Source: Sphingomonas horti
GTDB lineage: Bacteria; Pseudomonadota; Alphaproteobacteria; Sphingomonadales; Sphingomonadaceae
DNA length: 64,000 bases
Direction: 5' to 3'
Assembly: GCF_009753715.1 (NCBI RefSeq)
Contig: NZ_WQMS01000016.1
Span: 62,001-126,000, forward strand
Shown in pieces: positions 1 to 8,486 of this stretch. Within the stretch, counting starts at the first letter, position 1. Every line of letters starts with the position of its first letter. A program made the translations under genes and the position numbers. The notes below the pieces were generated by a model that searched no databases, was not told the DNA's origin, and saw nothing but the letters and a program-made list of their open reading frames with translations.

Positions 1-554
1 ATCAGCCGGAAAACGGCGCGCGCTTCGCCGAGCTGTGGCCGATCGGCAAATTTCCGATGCTGGTCGACGGCGGCCGGACCGTCATGGAGTCGAGCACGAT
101 CATCGAGCATCTCCAGCTGCACCATCCCGGCCCGGTCCGGCTGATCCCGGAAAGCCCGGAGCAGGCGATCGAGGTGCGGATGCTCGACCGGATTTCCGAC
201 AATTACGTGATGGGCAACATGCAGCGCGTGGTCGCGAACGCCTTGCGTCCGCCCGAGCGGCGCGACCCCGTCGAGGTGGACCAGGCGAAAGCGGCGCTGG
301 AGACCGCCTATCGCTGGCTCGACGGCTGGTTGGGCGGGCGCGAATGGGCGGCCTCCGGCCGGTTCAGCATGGCCGACTGCGCCTTTGGGCCCGCCCTGTT
401 CTATGCCGACTGGGTGCACCGGATTCCGGACGAGCTGGCCAATGTGAAAGCCTATCGGGCGCGGCTGCTCGCTCGCCCGTCGATTTCGCGCTGTGTCGAG
501 GAGGCGCGGCCCTACCGGCCGCTGTTCCCGCTCGGCGCGCCGGACCGCGATTGA
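1..554 (+). CDS. glutathione S-transferase family protein (5' end outside window)
   Basis: This is the end of a glutathione S-transferase, an enzyme family that conjugates glutathione to electrophiles in the cytosol. The reading frame is open from base 3, so the start lies before the window. The visible N-terminal part has the cis-proline turn of the thioredoxin fold (GKFPML) and the Glu-Ser pair that binds the gamma-glutamyl group (VMESSTI). An all-helical C-terminal domain follows, with a conserved Asp in the FSMADCAFGP stretch. A VOC protein follows after 16 bases, probably in one transcript. The family is certain; the substrate cannot be told. Confidence 0.88.
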   Translation, partial: QPENGARFAELWPIGKFPMLVDGGRTVMESSTIIEHLQLHHPGPVRLIPESPEQAIEVRMLDRISDNYVMGNMQRVVANALRPPERRDPVEVDQAKAALETAYRWLDGWLGGREWAASGRFSMADCAFGPALFYADWVHRIPDELANVKAYRARLLARPSISRCVEEARPYRPLFPLGAPDRD

Positions 555-570
555 GGAAGAGGAGGCAAAT

Positions 571-987
571 ATGGCGACCGAAGAACAAGGCCCGACCAGC
601 GGCTTGACCCCGCATCTGACGATCGGCGGCGGCCGTGCTGCCGAGGCGATCGACTTCTACGCGCGCGCGTTCGGCGCGACCGAGCGGATGCGGATGCCGG
701 CGGACGACGGCAAGCGGCTGATGCATGCCCATCTGCTCATCAACGGCAGCTCGCTGATGCTGAACGACGACTTCCCCGAATATCGCGGCGGCAGTGCAGA
801 AGGAGCACCGGCAGGACTGACCCTGCACCTTCAGGTCGACGATGCCGATCGCTGGTTCGAGCGCGCCAAGCAGGCCGGCGCGACCGAGACGATGGCGCTG
901 CAGGACATGTTCTGGGGCGACCGCTACGGCCAGGTCACCGATCCGTTCGGCTATCGCTGGTCGATCGCCCACGCGCTCAACAAATAG
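571..987 (+). CDS. VOC family protein (PhnB/glyoxalase-like)
   Basis: A 138-residue vicinal-oxygen-chelate fold protein of the PhnB-like type. It opens with LTPHLTIGGG and AIDFYARAFGA, and ends with DPFGYRWSIAHA, which carries the usual late metal-site or substrate-site segment. The start at 571 is preceded by GAGGAGG eight bases upstream; an in-frame ATG further upstream would overlap the GST gene and lacks a ribosome site. Such proteins are often co-transcribed with SRPBCC/AHSA1 proteins, as here. The biochemical role is unknown; a small-molecule binding or isomerase-like role is only a family-level inference. Confidence 0.85.
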   Translation: MATEEQGPTSGLTPHLTIGGGRAAEAIDFYARAFGATERMRMPADDGKRLMHAHLLINGSSLMLNDDFPEYRGGSAEGAPAGLTLHLQVDDADRWFERAKQAGATETMALQDMFWGDRYGQVTDPFGYRWSIAHALNK

Positions 988-1001
988 CCCGGGAGGCAGG
1001 G

Positions 1002-1460
1002 ATGAGCGACGAACTGGAGCTGTCGGTTACCCGTCTGATCGACGCGCCGCTGGACGTGGTGTGGCGGATCTTCACCGAGCGAACGAACGAATGGTTCTGC
1101 CCCAAGCCGTGGCGTGCGGAAGTCGATTGGGAGCTGCGCGCCGGCGGTCGCTCGTCGACCGTCATGTACGGCCCGAATGGCGAGGAGAACCGGATGGAAG
1201 GCATCATCCTCGAGGCCATTCCGGGCAAGCGCGTCGTCTTCACCGATACGTTCAAGGGTGACTGGGTGCCGCAGGGCCCGTTCATGGTCGGCTTCTTCGA
1301 GTTCGAGGAGGAGGACGGCAAGACCCGCTACACCGGCCGCGCCCGCCACTGGACCGAAGTCGCCAAGCAGCAGCACCAGGCGATGGGCTTCGCCGACGGC
1401 TGGGGCAAGGTCGCCGAGCAGCTGGCCGAGCTCGCCGAACATGCCAAGGCTGATGCCTGA
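1002..1460 (+). CDS. SRPBCC (AHSA1-like) domain protein
   Basis: A 152-residue START/Bet v1-like protein of the AHSA1 group. The opening strand LELSVTRLIDAPLDVVWRIFTE and the later GWGKVAEQLAELAE helix are characteristic. These small proteins form a hydrophobic ligand pocket; their substrates are mostly unknown. It follows the VOC gene by 14 bases with GGGAGGCAGGG as ribosome site. The downstream J-domain gene converges on it. Confidence 0.85.
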   Translation: MSDELELSVTRLIDAPLDVVWRIFTERTNEWFCPKPWRAEVDWELRAGGRSSTVMYGPNGEENRMEGIILEAIPGKRVVFTDTFKGDWVPQGPFMVGFFEFEEEDGKTRYTGRARHWTEVAKQQHQAMGFADGWGKVAEQLAELAEHAKADA

Positions 1461-1475
1461 GGTGACTGCGCGACT

Positions 1476-2075
1476 TCAGGCGAACGCCGGCGCCTTCCTC
1501 AGCCGCTGATAGGCGTCGATCACCTGCTGCAGCCGGCCTTCATGGCTGCGGTCGCCGCCGTTGCGGTCGGGGTGGTAGCGACGGACCAGCTCCGTGTAGC
1601 GCTGGCGCAGTGCCTTGCGGTCGGCATCGGCCTCCAGGCCGAGCGTGTCGAGGTCGCGGCGGTTCTCGCCCGACAGCGGCTTGCCGTCGGCGCGCTGCTT
1701 CGGCGCAGCCCGCCGGAAACGGGCGCCGATCGCGTCCAGCGGGTCCGCGAAGTCGGCCCAGCGCGGCGGACGGTCGGCGCCGCTATGGGCGAAGGCCCGC
1801 GTCTCGCGGTCCCAGCCGGCATAGGGCCGCTGCGCCGCCTCGATCTGCTCCGCGCTCATGCCCGAGAAGAAGTTGTAGCCCGCGTTGAATTCGCGGACAT
1901 GATCCAGGCAGAGCCAGCGCCATTCGGGCGGCCGGTCGCCGGGGCGTCCTTCGTCGGGCGGCGGCGCGCGGAACTCGCCGGGCGCCTCGCAGCCGGGATG
2001 CGCACAGCGATCGGCCGCGTTCTCGACACGTCCGTGGAAGCGGGCGTTGGGACGATCCTTGGGAGGCTGACGCAT
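1476..2075 (-). CDS. J-domain protein with N-terminal Cys/His motif
   Basis: A 199-residue DnaJ-like co-chaperone in which the J-domain is at the C-terminus (about residues 140-199), with the essential HPD at 168-170. J-domains stimulate the Hsp70 (DnaK) ATPase. The N-terminal part has C24, C29, C56 and H59, which could form a small zinc site. The start at 2075 (MRQPPKD) was chosen because longer readings run across the divergent BolA gene. The head-to-head gap to bolA is only about 30 bases, so the two promoters must overlap. The client protein is unknown. Confidence 0.82.
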   Translation of the reverse strand: MRQPPKDRPNARFHGRVENAADRCAHPGCEAPGEFRAPPPDEGRPGDRPPEWRWLCLDHVREFNAGYNFFSGMSAEQIEAAQRPYAGWDRETRAFAHSGADRPPRWADFADPLDAIGARFRRAAPKQRADGKPLSGENRRDLDTLGLEADADRKALRQRYTELVRRYHPDRNGGDRSHEGRLQQVIDAYQRLRKAPAFA

Positions 2076-2108
2076 TCTGTCCGGAGCAAAAGCGCGTATA
2101 TGGGGAGA

Positions 2109-2396
2109 ATGACCGGAACTGCGAAGGGGCCCGTCGCGGCCGAAATCGAAAAGCGGCTGCGGGACGCGCTCGCGCCCGAACGGCTGCACGTCGTCGACGA
2201 CAGCGAGAAGCATCGCGGCCATGCCGGCCACGATCCGCGCGGCGAGAGCCATTTCACGGTGACGGTCGTCAGCGCCGCGTTCGCGGGCCAGGGACGCGTG
2301 GCCCGGCAGCGGATGATCAATGCCGCCCTCGCCGACCTGCTGCGCGACCGCGTCCACGCGCTGGCGATGGTGACGAAAGCGCCGGGAGAAGCCTGA
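2109..2396 (+). CDS. bolA: BolA family protein
   Basis: A 95-residue BolA-type protein. The family core is seen as HFTVTVVSAAFAGQ followed by RQRMINAAL, with the His that helps bind [2Fe-2S] clusters together with monothiol glutaredoxins. BolA proteins act in iron-sulfur trafficking and stress responses. Start 2109 follows GGGGAGA closely; an ATG at 2100 is an alternative. The TGA overlaps the next gene's ATG (TGATG), indicating translational coupling with pirin. Confidence 0.85.
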   Translation: MTGTAKGPVAAEIEKRLRDALAPERLHVVDDSEKHRGHAGHDPRGESHFTVTVVSAAFAGQGRVARQRMINAALADLLRDRVHALAMVTKAPGEA

Positions 2397-3292
2397 TGAC
2401 GGACCTGTTCACGCTGACGATCACGCCCACGACCCATGATCTGGGCGGGTTCAAGGTACGGCGGACGCTGCCCTCAAAGCCGCGGACCATGGTCGGCCCG
2501 TTCATCTTCGTCGACCAATTCGGCCCGGCCCAACTCGCGCCGGGGGACGGCATGGACGTGCGCCCGCACCCGCACATCAACCTGGCGACCGTCACCTATT
2601 TGTTCGGCGGCGCCATCGACCATCGCGATTCGCTCGGCACCTGCGCGCGGATCGAGCCGGGTGCGGTCAATCTGATGACGGCGGGGCGCGGCATCGTCCA
2701 TTCGGAGCGCTCGCCCGCGTCCGAGCGGCAGGGCGGCGCGATCATGTCCGGCATGCAGACCTGGCTGGCGCTGCCCGACGGTCGCGAGGAGATCGACCCG
2801 GCCTTCGAGCATGTCGCGGCGGACCAGCTTCCGAGCATCGAAGGTGATGGGATCACGGCGCGGGTGATCATGGGCTCGCTCTGGGGCCGCACCGCGCCGA
2901 CCACCTGCTATGCCGAGACGATCTACGCCGATATCCGGCTGAATACGGGTGCATCGGTCCCGATCGATGCTGGCGCCGACGAGCGGGCGGTGCTGATCGC
3001 ACTGGGCGACGCCAGCCTCGATGGCGAACCGCTGGAGCTCTACACCCTCTATATCCTGAAGCCGGGCGTGCCGATGACGCTGCGCAGCGAAGGCGGCGCG
3101 CGGGTGATGCTGCTGGGCGGCGAGGCCTTCGCGACACCGCGGCACGTCTGGTGGAACTTCGTTTCCTCCAGCCGCGACCGGATCAACCAGGCCAAGCACG
3201 ACTGGAAAGGCGGTCGCTTTCCGAGCGTCCCTGGCGACAAGGAAGAATTCATTCCGTTACCCGAGGTGCCGATCACGGTCAGCTATCCCTGA
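2396..3292 (+). CDS. pirin family protein
   Basis: A 298-residue bicupin of the pirin family. The N-terminal cupin carries the iron-binding histidines in RPHPHINLATVTYLF and the DHRDSLG segment, then TAGRGIVHSE, a pirin hallmark. The C-terminal pirin domain follows from about residue 170. Some pirins are quercetin dioxygenases and others modulate metabolic enzymes or transcription factors; nothing here decides between these. It is coupled to bolA by a one-base stop/start overlap. Confidence 0.9.
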   Translation: MTDLFTLTITPTTHDLGGFKVRRTLPSKPRTMVGPFIFVDQFGPAQLAPGDGMDVRPHPHINLATVTYLFGGAIDHRDSLGTCARIEPGAVNLMTAGRGIVHSERSPASERQGGAIMSGMQTWLALPDGREEIDPAFEHVAADQLPSIEGDGITARVIMGSLWGRTAPTTCYAETIYADIRLNTGASVPIDAGADERAVLIALGDASLDGEPLELYTLYILKPGVPMTLRSEGGARVMLLGGEAFATPRHVWWNFVSSSRDRINQAKHDWKGGRFPSVPGDKEEFIPLPEVPITVSYP

Positions 3293-3347
3293 TTGCGACC
3301 TTCCGCGCATCCGTTCGTTTGGGCGCACGGACGAGGAGGCGAGTGAG

Positions 3348-4271
3348 ATGACCCTGCAGCAGCAACGCTTTCACCTGACCACCGGCGTCGAGCTGGACGT
3401 GACGATGGGCGGCCCCCGGGACAGCGAAGCGCTGATTTTCCTGCACGGCTTTCCCGAATCGCACCGGACCTGGCGGCATCAGCTTGCCGCGCTGTGCGAC
3501 GATTATTTCGTCGTAGCTCCCGACCAGCGCGGCTACGCGGGGTCGTCGAAGCCGCCGGAGGTCGAGGACTATGCGCCCGAAAAGCCGGTCGCGGACCTGA
3601 TCGCGCTCGCCGACGCGCTGGAGCTGGAGCGCTTCACGCTGGTCGGGCACGATTGGGGCGGCGCGATCGCGTGGCTGGCCGCGCTGCGCCACCCCGACCG
3701 GATCGGCCGGCTGGTCATCGCCAACGCGCCGCATCCGTTCCTCTTCCAGCGCACGCTGATCGACGATCCCGAGCAGCGCGCCGCGTCCCAATATATCCGC
3801 ACCTTCCGCGACCCGGCGTTCGAGACCAAGCTAGGCGCCACTGGCCTCGAGAAATTCTTTGAGATCAGCTTCATGCGCTCCGCCGACGCGCAGCTTTTGA
3901 GCGAAGAGGAAAAGGAAACCTATCTCGACCAGTGGCGCACGCCAGGCGCGTTCACGGCGATGCTGAATTGGTACCGCGCGTCCTCGATCATCGTTCCGGC
4001 AACGGACGAGCGGGTCGAGCGTCCGGCCTTCCTGGATGCGCCGTTCCCGTCATTGAAAATGCCGGCGCTGGTGATCTGGGGCATGCGCGACACGGCGCTG
4101 CTGCCGGTGCAGCTCGATGGCCTCTCCGCCTTTGTCGACGACCTGACAGTCGACGAAGTGGACGCCGGCCACTTCGTCACCTGGGAAGCGCCCGATGCGG
4201 TGAACGCGGCGATCCGGCAGTTCCTGAAGGAAAAGCCGCTGACGCCGGAGCTGCAGATGGACGACGCCTAG
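3348..4271 (+). CDS. alpha/beta hydrolase, epoxide-hydrolase-like
   Basis: A 307-residue alpha/beta hydrolase. HGFPES (residues 33-38) is the oxyanion-hole motif, and GHDWGG places an Asp nucleophile at residue 102; both are typical of soluble epoxide hydrolases and the related haloalkane and fluoroacetate dehalogenases. The likely catalytic His is in AGHFVTWE near the C-terminus. A clear ribosome site, GAGGAGG, precedes the start. The stop codon overlaps the convergent fliA stop in a shared CTAG. Hydrolysis of an epoxide is more likely than dehalogenation, but the substrate is unknown. Confidence 0.82.
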   Translation: MTLQQQRFHLTTGVELDVTMGGPRDSEALIFLHGFPESHRTWRHQLAALCDDYFVVAPDQRGYAGSSKPPEVEDYAPEKPVADLIALADALELERFTLVGHDWGGAIAWLAALRHPDRIGRLVIANAPHPFLFQRTLIDDPEQRAASQYIRTFRDPAFETKLGATGLEKFFEISFMRSADAQLLSEEEKETYLDQWRTPGAFTAMLNWYRASSIIVPATDERVERPAFLDAPFPSLKMPALVIWGMRDTALLPVQLDGLSAFVDDLTVDEVDAGHFVTWEAPDAVNAAIRQFLKEKPLTPELQMDDA

Positions 4272-5005
4272 CCGATCCGCGCTTCCAGCGCCTTTTTCAG
4301 CCGGTCGTGCGCGCTTTTCTTGATCTGGCAGACGCGGGCGGCGCCGACGCCCAGCACCAGGCCGATTTCCTCGAGGTTTAATTCCTCGACATAGTAGAGC
4401 TGGATCACCTGCGCCTCGCGCTCCGACAACCGGCCGATCGCCTCGATCAGTGCCTGGCGCAAATCCTCGCTTTCGAGCAGCTCGAACGGGTTCGGATCGT
4501 CGCTCATGAACCAGGGATTGTCGTCCGAATAGACGCCGTCGATCGGCTCGAAGCGGATCGGCTGGGCGGCGTCGCGTTCCTGCCGCAGCCGCTCGGTCGG
4601 CACGCCCAGCTGGAAGGCAAGCTCCTCGTCGGTCGGCGCGCGGCCGAGCTGGACCGAGAGCGCGGACTCGGCTTCGGCGATCTCGCGGCGGCGGCGCATC
4701 GCGCCCCGGGTGATCGTCGCCTGCCGCCTGAGCTCGTCGATCATCGCGCCGCGGATGCGGGTGCCGAGATATTGGGCGAAGGTGACTTGCCCGCGATCCT
4801 CGAACGAGCCGGCAGCCTCGACCAGCGCGACCAGGCCGGTCTGCACCAGATCCTCGACCTCAACCGAGCTGGAGACGGAGCCGTGGACGTGCCACGCGAT
4901 CCGGCGGACCAGCGGCATGTGATCGCGGATCAGCGCCTCGTGCGCCGCCGCGGCGCCGGGCCCGGTGCGCGTATAGGTGGGAGAGGAGAGCGGTTGCGCA
5001 GCCAT
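4268..5005 (-). CDS. fliA: flagellar sigma-28 factor FliA
   Basis: RNA polymerase sigma factor for late flagellar genes, 245 residues. Region 2 is seen in HMPLVRRIAWHVHG and VEVEDLVQTGLVAL, followed by FAQYLGTRIRGAMIDELR. Region 3 begins LGRAPTDEELA. Region 4 carries the helix-turn-helix in LNLEEIGLVLGVGAARVCQIK. The ATG at 5005 has GAGAAAG upstream; a GTG at 5017 that would overlap the flhA stop is an alternative. It is the last gene of slt-flhA-fliA. Its partner anti-sigma factor FlgM is encoded at 8483-8773. Confidence 0.95.
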   Translation of the reverse strand: MAAQPLSSPTYTRTGPGAAAAHEALIRDHMPLVRRIAWHVHGSVSSSVEVEDLVQTGLVALVEAAGSFEDRGQVTFAQYLGTRIRGAMIDELRRQATITRGAMRRRREIAEAESALSVQLGRAPTDEELAFQLGVPTERLRQERDAAQPIRFEPIDGVYSDDNPWFMSDDPNPFELLESEDLRQALIEAIGRLSEREAQVIQLYYVEELNLEEIGLVLGVGAARVCQIKKSAHDRLKKALEARIG

Positions 5006-5013
5006 TGTCTTTC

Positions 5014-7104
5014 TCACGCAGCCAGCCGCTCGGGCGCGCCGATCACGGCAACGACCTCGACGGCCTTGTCTTCGGGGACTTCAAGGAAGCTCATCACCGG
5101 CGTGTCAGGCAGCGCGGTGCGCACCAGCTTGCGCACCGCCAGCCGCACCGCGGGCTGGACGACCAGCGCGAACGGCTTGCTTTCGGCGATCAGCGGACGC
5201 GCCGCCTGCTGCAGCGCGTCCATGATGCGGCGGCCGAGCTCCGGCTCCACCATGTGGCGATTGGCGGGGTCGGAGCGCACGGCCTGGCCCAGGATCGCTT
5301 CGAGACCGCCCTCCAGCGTCATCACGCGGAGCGGCTCGCGCGGACCGCACAGGCGCTGGATGATGAGCGCACCGAGCTCGGGCCGGATCGCTTCCACCAG
5401 TTCCTCCGGGTCGAGCGTGCGCTGGGCGGCGATCGCGATCGCGGCGGCGATGCGGCGGAATTCCTTCAGCGAAATGCCTTCGGCAAGCAGCGCGCGCAGC
5501 ACCTGGGTGAGAGCGGTCAGCGGCACCGGCGCCGGGCAGAGCGAAGCGACCAGCTGCGCGGCCGACTCCTTCAGCCGATCGAGCAGGCTCTGCACTTCGT
5601 CCGGGCCGAGCAGCTCGGCCGCATGCGCGCCCAGAACATGGTTCAGGTGCGTGGCGATGACCGTGCCGGAATCGACGACCATATAGCCGGCCGCAGTGGC
5701 GGCATCGGCGTCGTTCGGCGAAATCCAGACGGCGTCGAGACCGAAGGTCGGGTCCTTGGCGACCTTGCCCGGCAGGCTCCCGATCGCCTGGCCGGTGTCG
5801 AGCGCCAGCATCTCGTCCGGCGATGCCATGTCCTCGCCAACGACGACGCCGCCCACGAGGATGCGGTAATTGTATGGCGCGATCGAGATGTTGTCGCGCA
5901 CGCGCACCTGCGGCACGACGAAGCCCAGCTCCTTCGACAGCTGGCGGCGAACGCCGGTGATGCGGGCCATCAGCGGCGCGCCCTGGCGTTCGTCGACCAG
6001 CGGCACCAGGCCGTAGCCGATCTCCAGATTGACCTGCATCGCGTCCGAGACTTCGGACCAGTCGATGCGGCTGAGGTCGGCGGGCACGTCGTCATTGGCC
6101 GGTTCGGGCAGCGCCTCCGCGGCGGCCTTCTTCTTCGCCAGATGCCAGGCACCGAAGCCGGCGATCGCGGCGGCCGGCAGCATCAGCATGTGCGGCATGC
6201 CGGGCAGCACGCCCATGATGCCCAGGATCGCGGCGACCGGCGCCCAGGTCCGGGGGGAGGCAAACTGATGGCCGATCTGGCCGGCCAAATCGTGGCTGGA
6301 GGCAACGCGGGTAACGATCGCGGCGGCGGCGATCGACAGCAGCAGCGCCGGGATCTGCGCGACCAGCGCGTCGCCGACCGCGAGCAGCACATAGGCCTTG
6401 GCCGCTTCGCCGATGCCGAGGCCGTGGCTGGCGACGCCGATGATCAGGCCGCCGATCACGTTGACGCCCAGGATCAGCAGCGCCGCGACGGCGTCGCCCT
6501 TCACGAACTTGGACGAACCGTCCATCGAGCCGTAGAAGTCGGCTTCGACCGCCGTCTCGACGCGGCGGGCCTTCGCTTCCTCGGGCGTGATCAGGCCGGA
6601 GTTCAGGTCGGCGTCGATCGCCATCTGCTTGCCGGGCAAGGCGTCCAGGGTGAAGCGCGCCGACACTTCGGACACGCGGCCGGCGCCTTTGGTGATCACC
6701 ACCATGTTGATGATGACCAGGATCGCGAACACCAGCAGGCCGACGACATAGTTGCCGCCGATCAGGAACGCGCCGAACGCCTCGATCACATGGCCGGCGG
6801 CGCCCTTGCCTTCATGGCCGTGCACCAGCACGACGCGGGTGGAGGCGACGTTCAGCGACAGGCGGAACAGGGTCGCCAGCAGCAGCACGGTCGGGAAGCT
6901 GGAGAAGTCGAGCGGCTTCTCGGCGTTCAGCGCCACCATCAGCACCGCCACCGAGATCATGATGTTCATGATGAAGAACACGTCCAGCAGCGCGGCCGGA
7001 ATCGGCACGACCATCAGCAGGACGAGGATCAGGATGCCGGCCGGAAGCGCCGCGAGGCGGCCGGCCTTGCCCGCGGCGGCGGGGGTCAGAGCGATCGACG
7101 CCAC
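5014..7104 (-). CDS. flhA: flagellar biosynthesis protein FlhA
   Basis: A 696-residue inner-membrane component of the flagellar type III export gate. The N-terminal half has about eight membrane spans and the conserved FHIPEP-type loop region (LPGKQMAIDADLNSGLI). The C-terminal half is the cytosolic ring domain that docks chaperone-substrate complexes. Length and order match the family. It is placed three bases after the lytic transglycosylase gene and eight bases before fliA, so all three are probably one transcript from the sigma-54 promoter at 7988-8003. Confidence 0.96.
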   Translation of the reverse strand: MASIALTPAAAGKAGRLAALPAGILILVLLMVVPIPAALLDVFFIMNIMISVAVLMVALNAEKPLDFSSFPTVLLLATLFRLSLNVASTRVVLVHGHEGKGAAGHVIEAFGAFLIGGNYVVGLLVFAILVIINMVVITKGAGRVSEVSARFTLDALPGKQMAIDADLNSGLITPEEAKARRVETAVEADFYGSMDGSSKFVKGDAVAALLILGVNVIGGLIIGVASHGLGIGEAAKAYVLLAVGDALVAQIPALLLSIAAAAIVTRVASSHDLAGQIGHQFASPRTWAPVAAILGIMGVLPGMPHMLMLPAAAIAGFGAWHLAKKKAAAEALPEPANDDVPADLSRIDWSEVSDAMQVNLEIGYGLVPLVDERQGAPLMARITGVRRQLSKELGFVVPQVRVRDNISIAPYNYRILVGGVVVGEDMASPDEMLALDTGQAIGSLPGKVAKDPTFGLDAVWISPNDADAATAAGYMVVDSGTVIATHLNHVLGAHAAELLGPDEVQSLLDRLKESAAQLVASLCPAPVPLTALTQVLRALLAEGISLKEFRRIAAAIAIAAQRTLDPEELVEAIRPELGALIIQRLCGPREPLRVMTLEGGLEAILGQAVRSDPANRHMVEPELGRRIMDALQQAARPLIAESKPFALVVQPAVRLAVRKLVRTALPDTPVMSFLEVPEDKAVEVVAVIGAPERLAA

Positions 7105-7107
7105 CCG

Positions 7108-7956
7108 TTACGCCCCCATGCTCGCGAGCAGCATATAAGCGAGCTTCGCATTGTCCGGCGTCGGCCGGAACAGCGAGGCGGGCCGGTCGGCGGACGCCAA
7201 CAGCTGGTCGAGGGTCGCGACCTCACCCTGATAGTCCCCGCCCTGCTGCCGTTCGAGCATTGCGAGCTGGAACGGGTTCGCCTTGCCGGGCGCGGCAATG
7301 GGCGGCAACTCCTTGCCGCCGGCGGCAATCTCGGCGCCGCGCTGCAGCTTGGCAGCGAAACGGTCGTAGATTTCCGAAACCGAGCGGGCCCGGCCGCCTT
7401 CGCCGAAGAAGATGTTGCGGTTCGAGGCTGCTGCCGCCGGGAACAGCTGCGCCGCCGCCGCGCCGGGGTTGCCGGCCAGCGTCGACAGGAACTTCTTCGC
7501 CCCACCGATCCCCAGGAAATGCGCCATGTAGAGATCGGCGCCGCCGACCTCGCGCCCCAGGCTCGCTTCCAGCTCGGCCTTGTTGTCTGACGCATGCTCC
7601 GCCGCCATCAGCGAGGCGACTTCGGGATTGTTGCGCAGCTTCAGGATATAATCGCGGGTCGCGGTGTCCGAGACGTAATAGCGGCCGTTCGCGCCCTGGC
7701 TGATCTTGTCCGCCGCCCAGCCGAGGCCGTGCTCCGCGCCGTGCTGCTTGACGGTGCCAAGCCAGCTCTGCTCGACGAACTGGTAGAGGCCCGACGCGCT
7801 GCTGGTCGGCGCCTTCGCATCAGGGCGCAGGCTCGACTCCACCTGCGCCTGCCCGAGCAGGTAGGAGAAATCGACGCCTGTCTTCAGGCTCGCCCGCTGG
7901 ATCGCGGACTGCACTCCCCCGGTCGAAAGCAGCGATTGAAGCGTGGCAACGGTCAT
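7108..7956 (-). CDS. flagellar-locus lytic transglycosylase
   Basis: A 282-residue soluble lytic transglycosylase (SLT fold). The catalytic Glu is in QAQVESSLRPDA (about residue 40), followed by SGLYQF and SWLGTV, the usual motifs 2 and 3. No strong signal peptide is visible, so export may go through the flagellar apparatus or another route. It probably supplies the peptidoglycan-cutting activity for rod passage, because the FlgJ of this cluster lacks a muramidase domain. It is first in the slt-flhA-fliA operon. Confidence 0.88.
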   Translation of the reverse strand: MTVATLQSLLSTGGVQSAIQRASLKTGVDFSYLLGQAQVESSLRPDAKAPTSSASGLYQFVEQSWLGTVKQHGAEHGLGWAADKISQGANGRYYVSDTATRDYILKLRNNPEVASLMAAEHASDNKAELEASLGREVGGADLYMAHFLGIGGAKKFLSTLAGNPGAAAAQLFPAAAASNRNIFFGEGGRARSVSEIYDRFAAKLQRGAEIAAGGKELPPIAAPGKANPFQLAMLERQQGGDYQGEVATLDQLLASADRPASLFRPTPDNAKLAYMLLASMGA

Positions 7957-7987
7957 TCATGCACCCGGTTCTATTCGGGTGCCGAAC

Positions 7988-8003
7988 TGCAAGGGGTGTG
8001 CCA
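7988..8003 (-). promoter_or_regulatory. sigma-54 promoter of slt-flhA-fliA
   Basis: On the minus strand the sequence reads TGGCACACCCCTTGCA, a full match to the -24/-12 consensus TGGCAC-N5-TTGCA with the invariant GG and GC ten bases apart. It lies about 30-45 bases upstream of the transglycosylase start. It differs from the flgB promoter in one base of the spacer. Enhancer-binding-protein control is implied. Confidence 0.85.
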
Positions 8004-8020
8004 GTTTTAGTTAACTGAAG

Positions 8021-8170
8021 CCTCTCCCGCTTGCGGGAGAGGGAGGGGCCGCTCGGGAAGCGAATGGGAGGGTGAGGGTCTTCGCCTGTCCACGCTCGCT
8101 GCGCTTCGCTCTGCGCCCTCACCCCGCTCGCGCTGCGCGCGAGTCGCCCTCTCCCGCAAGCGGGAGAGGG
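8021..8170. repeat. composite palindromic repeat, about 150 bp
   Basis: An intergenic element made of two outer hairpins (8021-8042 and 8147-8170, each CCTCTCCCGC paired with GCGGGAGAGG) and an inner inverted pair, GGGTGAGGG with CCCTCACCC. The right hairpin is a perfect palindrome around GCAAGC/GCTTGC. It sits just after flgN and before the slt promoter, so it may also end flgMN transcription. The architecture resembles the element at 29142-29298. Confidence 0.8.
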
Positions 8171-8177
8171 CTGTCAG

Positions 8178-8486
8178 TTACGCCACCGCCCGGCTCGGAG
8201 CGTAGGCCACCGGCTTGATGCCGGTCAGCGCTTCGAGGCGCTGCTTCACGTTCGCGCTCATCAGGTTGACGTAGACGCGCGCGGTCTCGTTCAGACGCAT
8301 CGCCTCCTCGGCGAGTACGCGCTCTTCGGCCGAGATCGGGTTGTCGTTGCGCGCGGCGAGCACGCCGATCCGGCCTTCCTTCTCGGCCGTCGCGGCGGCG
8401 AGCGCTTCGATGTCGAAGCTCTTCAGCGCGTCGAGCTCGGCCTGCAGCGAGGCGATCACGGCCTTCAGGGCATCGGTGCGGGTCAT
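8178..8486 (-). CDS. flgN: FlgN-like flagellar chaperone
   Basis: A 102-residue, largely helical protein with heptad-like stretches, found directly after flgM with an ATGA overlap. FlgN binds the hook-associated proteins FlgK and FlgL before export; both are encoded in this window. Sequence similarity to FlgN is weak, as usual for this family, so the call rests on size, predicted helical content and the flgM-flgN gene order. A longer reading from 8501 would overlap flgM further and is less likely. Confidence 0.72.
   Translation of the reverse strand: MTRTDALKAVIASLQAELDALKSFDIEALAAATAEKEGRIGVLAARNDNPISAEERVLAEEAMRLNETARVYVNLMSANVKQRLEALTGIKPVAYAPSRAVA

Noticed and set aside
5005-7590. Long plus-strand open frame (861 codons) opposite flhA and the transglycosylase
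   Set aside because: Translation is rich in Arg, His, Gln and Asp with no domain. It mirrors the third-codon GC bias of flhA, which is a certain gene.
8021-8170. Considered as an attachment site or end of an insertion sequence
   Set aside because: There is no integrase or transposase and no target duplication, and a similar element occurs at 29142. A dispersed palindromic repeat is the simpler reading.
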